From assembly GCA_947502495.1 (NCBI GenBank), contig CANNAC010000012.1:1-64000 (forward strand): a stretch of DNA of 64,000 nt. The letters are read 5' to 3'. A program made the translations under genes and the position numbers. Under the pieces are notes generated by a model. The model searched no databases. It worked only from the letters and a program-made list of their open reading frames with translations, and was not told the origin of the DNA. Shown one piece after another: positions 62,643-64,000 of the stretch. How positions within the stretch are numbered: position 1 is the first letter of the stretch; the number at the start of each line of letters is the position of its first letter. Source of the stretch: an uncultured Flavobacteriaceae bacterium (lineage in GTDB: Bacteria; Bacteroidota; Bacteroidia; Flavobacteriales; Flavobacteriaceae).

Positions 62643-62646
62643 GACC

Positions 62647-63174
62647 ATGAACAAAGAAGATATTGTAAGTAATCTACAAGAAAAACATAGTACACTTATA
62701 GATTGGTTGCAAAATCAGGAAGATGATAAGTGGCAGGAAGGTCCGGAAGGAAAATGGACCTCAGGACAACAAGCATTGCATTTACTACAAAGCATAAAAC
62801 CCTTAAACAATGCGTTAAGCATGCCTAAATTTTTATTGAAATTTAAATTTGGCAAAGCAAATAGAGCATTAAGAGATTATGATACTATTGTGAAACGCTA
62901 CCAAGAACGATTAGTCGGCGTACAAGGCAAAACCTTTAAAGGTTCGCAAAACATGAAAGTGCCTACCTTAAGCGAAAAAGATTACATACTGAGCAGACTA
63001 CAAGTAGAAAACAAAAAACTACAATACAAAACTCTAAAACGCTGGAGTGACAAACAATTGGACACCTATATCTTACCGCATCCTTTAATGGGAAAAATGC
63101 CTGTAAGAGAAATTATTATGTGGACTGCACACCACGTAGAACATCACACGCAAATTCTTCAAGAAAAATATTAG
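62647..63174 (+). CDS. DinB-family protein
   Basis: A 175-residue soluble four-helix protein with the DinB metal-site histidines in GQQALHLLQSIKPL (first) and MWTAHHVEHHTQILQ (last). The ATG at 62647 (MNKEDIVSNL) lies 4 bp after the DUF6048 stop; the longer frame starts inside that gene. Members may be metal-dependent thiol transferases, but this one has no assigned substrate. Confidence 0.85.
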   Translation: MNKEDIVSNLQEKHSTLIDWLQNQEDDKWQEGPEGKWTSGQQALHLLQSIKPLNNALSMPKFLLKFKFGKANRALRDYDTIVKRYQERLVGVQGKTFKGSQNMKVPTLSEKDYILSRLQVENKKLQYKTLKRWSDKQLDTYILPHPLMGKMPVREIIMWTAHHVEHHTQILQEKY

Positions 63175-63253
63175 TATAAAAACGAGGAAGCTGACAAATA
63201 TCATAGTTAAACACCTACTAATCAAAGACCTTTATGTTATATAATCCTATACC

Positions 63254-63793
63254 ATGAAATCTTTAAAAATTTTAAGCCTTTTTACTTTCATTCTTTTATT
63301 TGGTTGCGCGGCTACCATAGATATTATATCAGAATACGACGAAGAAGTAGATTTTAACTACTACGAAACCTTTATGCTTTGTTTGGATGATTTTCAAGTA
63401 GACAGCACCAAATACCCAAACCTAGATAATACCTATGTTCGTGAATTAATTGCAGGTGAAGTTGACAAGAACATGGCTGCATTAGGTTACAGAACCAATG
63501 TGTTTAGTCCGCAATTACAAGCTGGTTTTAAAATCTCCATTACCGAAAAAGAAACCTTTGTAAAAAACTGCGAATTAGACAATGAATTTGACTATTGGAG
63601 AACCTGTACTATAAATGCTGTTATATACACCAAAGAAACACTCATTCTATATGTTTCCGATATCGAAAAAAACCAAGTAATATGGCAAGCCACCATTCCA
63701 TGTGAACTAGATAAATCGAAACCTGCTTTACGAAAGCATATTAAGACTTTAGTAGATCAACTTTTCTTAGAATTTCCAGAAGTGAGCAAATAA
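63254..63793 (+). CDS. DUF4136 lipoprotein
   Basis: A 179-residue lipoprotein with lipobox Cys18 (LLFGCAATID) and a DUF4136 domain: SEYDEEVDFNYYETFML at the start, VDKNMAALGYR in the middle, LILYVSDIEKNQVIWQATI, and a final helix HIKTLVDQLFLEFP. The family is widespread in envelopes of Gram-negative bacteria; function unknown. Single gene, convergent with a methyltransferase. Confidence 0.9.
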   Translation: MKSLKILSLFTFILLFGCAATIDIISEYDEEVDFNYYETFMLCLDDFQVDSTKYPNLDNTYVRELIAGEVDKNMAALGYRTNVFSPQLQAGFKISITEKETFVKNCELDNEFDYWRTCTINAVIYTKETLILYVSDIEKNQVIWQATIPCELDKSKPALRKHIKTLVDQLFLEFPEVSK

Positions 63794-63835
63794 GGAAACG
63801 ATAGACATTCAAGACAAAAGATAGTTTGCTAAAAA

Positions 63836-64000
63836 CTAATCCTCGTCTGGATTCATATATTTCCCTTTTTTACTACCTGCGTACATTTCGTATTTCACCA
63901 AACGCGCTTCTAGTTTCGCATTAAATACTTTTATTTTTCGTGAAGGACGTAAACCTACAAACTTTAAAGCTTCTATATTAGAAGTAATTAACCATGCGTC
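63836..64000 (-). CDS. THUMP-domain RNA methyltransferase (RlmL/YcbY-like), C-terminal end
   Basis: Fifty-four C-terminal residues of a minus-strand gene that runs out of the window: AWLITSNIEALKFVGLRPSR..KIKVFNAKLEARLVKYEMY..GSKKGKYMNPDED. The motif FVGLRPSRKIKVFN and 'NAKLEARLVKYEMY' match the end of class I SAM-dependent THUMP RNA methyltransferases that form N2-methylguanosine in 23S rRNA. The catalytic part is outside the window, so the exact target cannot be given. Confidence 0.75.
   Translation of the reverse strand, partial: DAWLITSNIEALKFVGLRPSRKIKVFNAKLEARLVKYEMYAGSKKGKYMNPDED

Overview
The window is chromosomal DNA from a low-GC marine-type member of the Flavobacteriaceae (Bacteroidota). 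The evidence is type IX secretion system (T9SS) parts and cargo (PorP/SprF, PorQ, type A and type B sorting tails), lipoproteins with flavobacterial lipoboxes, head-GIN and DUF6452/DUF6048 proteins, promoters of the form TTTG-N19-TAnnTTTG, and almost no Shine-Dalgarno sequences. I see no tRNA, rRNA, CRISPR array, transposase or prophage. Most of the window is ordinary core genome. The more unusual content lies in the intergenic DNA and in secreted or envelope proteins.

Layout. 1-5516: the 3' part of a HYR-like repeat adhesin with a type B sorting domain, then SprF-like and OmpA-like partners. 5517-9097: a CAP lipoprotein, pdxH, two small proteins and RNase Z. 9178-11095: a pyrR-pyrB-STAS-like operon running into RNase Z. 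11218-20131 (minus): a secreted T9SS protein, rpsA, a repeat-rich gap, cmk, porQ, a LysM protein and lon. 20378-23354 (plus): ECF sigma factor, anti-sigma-like protein and two adhesin-like beta-helix (DUF4097/head-GIN) proteins. 23757-34102 (minus): a Cys-repeat lipoprotein, an MFS transporter, an M48 protease and a glycogen cluster (glgA, glgC, glgB, GH31). 34261-39228: msrB, a DinB-like protein, lpd, aroQ, an outer-membrane barrel and xerD. 39348-41853: two paralogous PAS histidine kinases. 41896-44291 (minus): a coiled-coil protein, zapA, a probable 6S RNA, and rny. 44545-49765: an M23 peptidase, a TonB receptor and two small envelope proteins. 49947-58020: a cysteine desulfurase, a TSP3 lipoprotein, an Smr protein, an S74 tail-fibre-type protein, a T9SS cargo protein, a DUF2752/CCC pair and rocD. 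58160-59597 (minus): a second ECF sigma operon. 59915-64000: rlmD, DUF6452, DUF6048, DinB, DUF4136 and a partial THUMP RNA methyltransferase.

The genes form a few working groups: surface export and gliding (adhesin, SprF, OmpA, PorQ, several T9SS cargos), glycogen storage and breakdown, pyrimidine synthesis with its own regulator, and two self-contained extracytoplasmic-function sigma circuits. The points I consider most worth a second look are the structured RNA between zapA and rny (probable 6S RNA), heptamer arrays that start exactly at two stop codons, an orphan terminator pointing to an unannotated small transcript at about 59.7-59.9 kb, an apparently leaderless ECF operon, and a mosaic adhesin repeat array.
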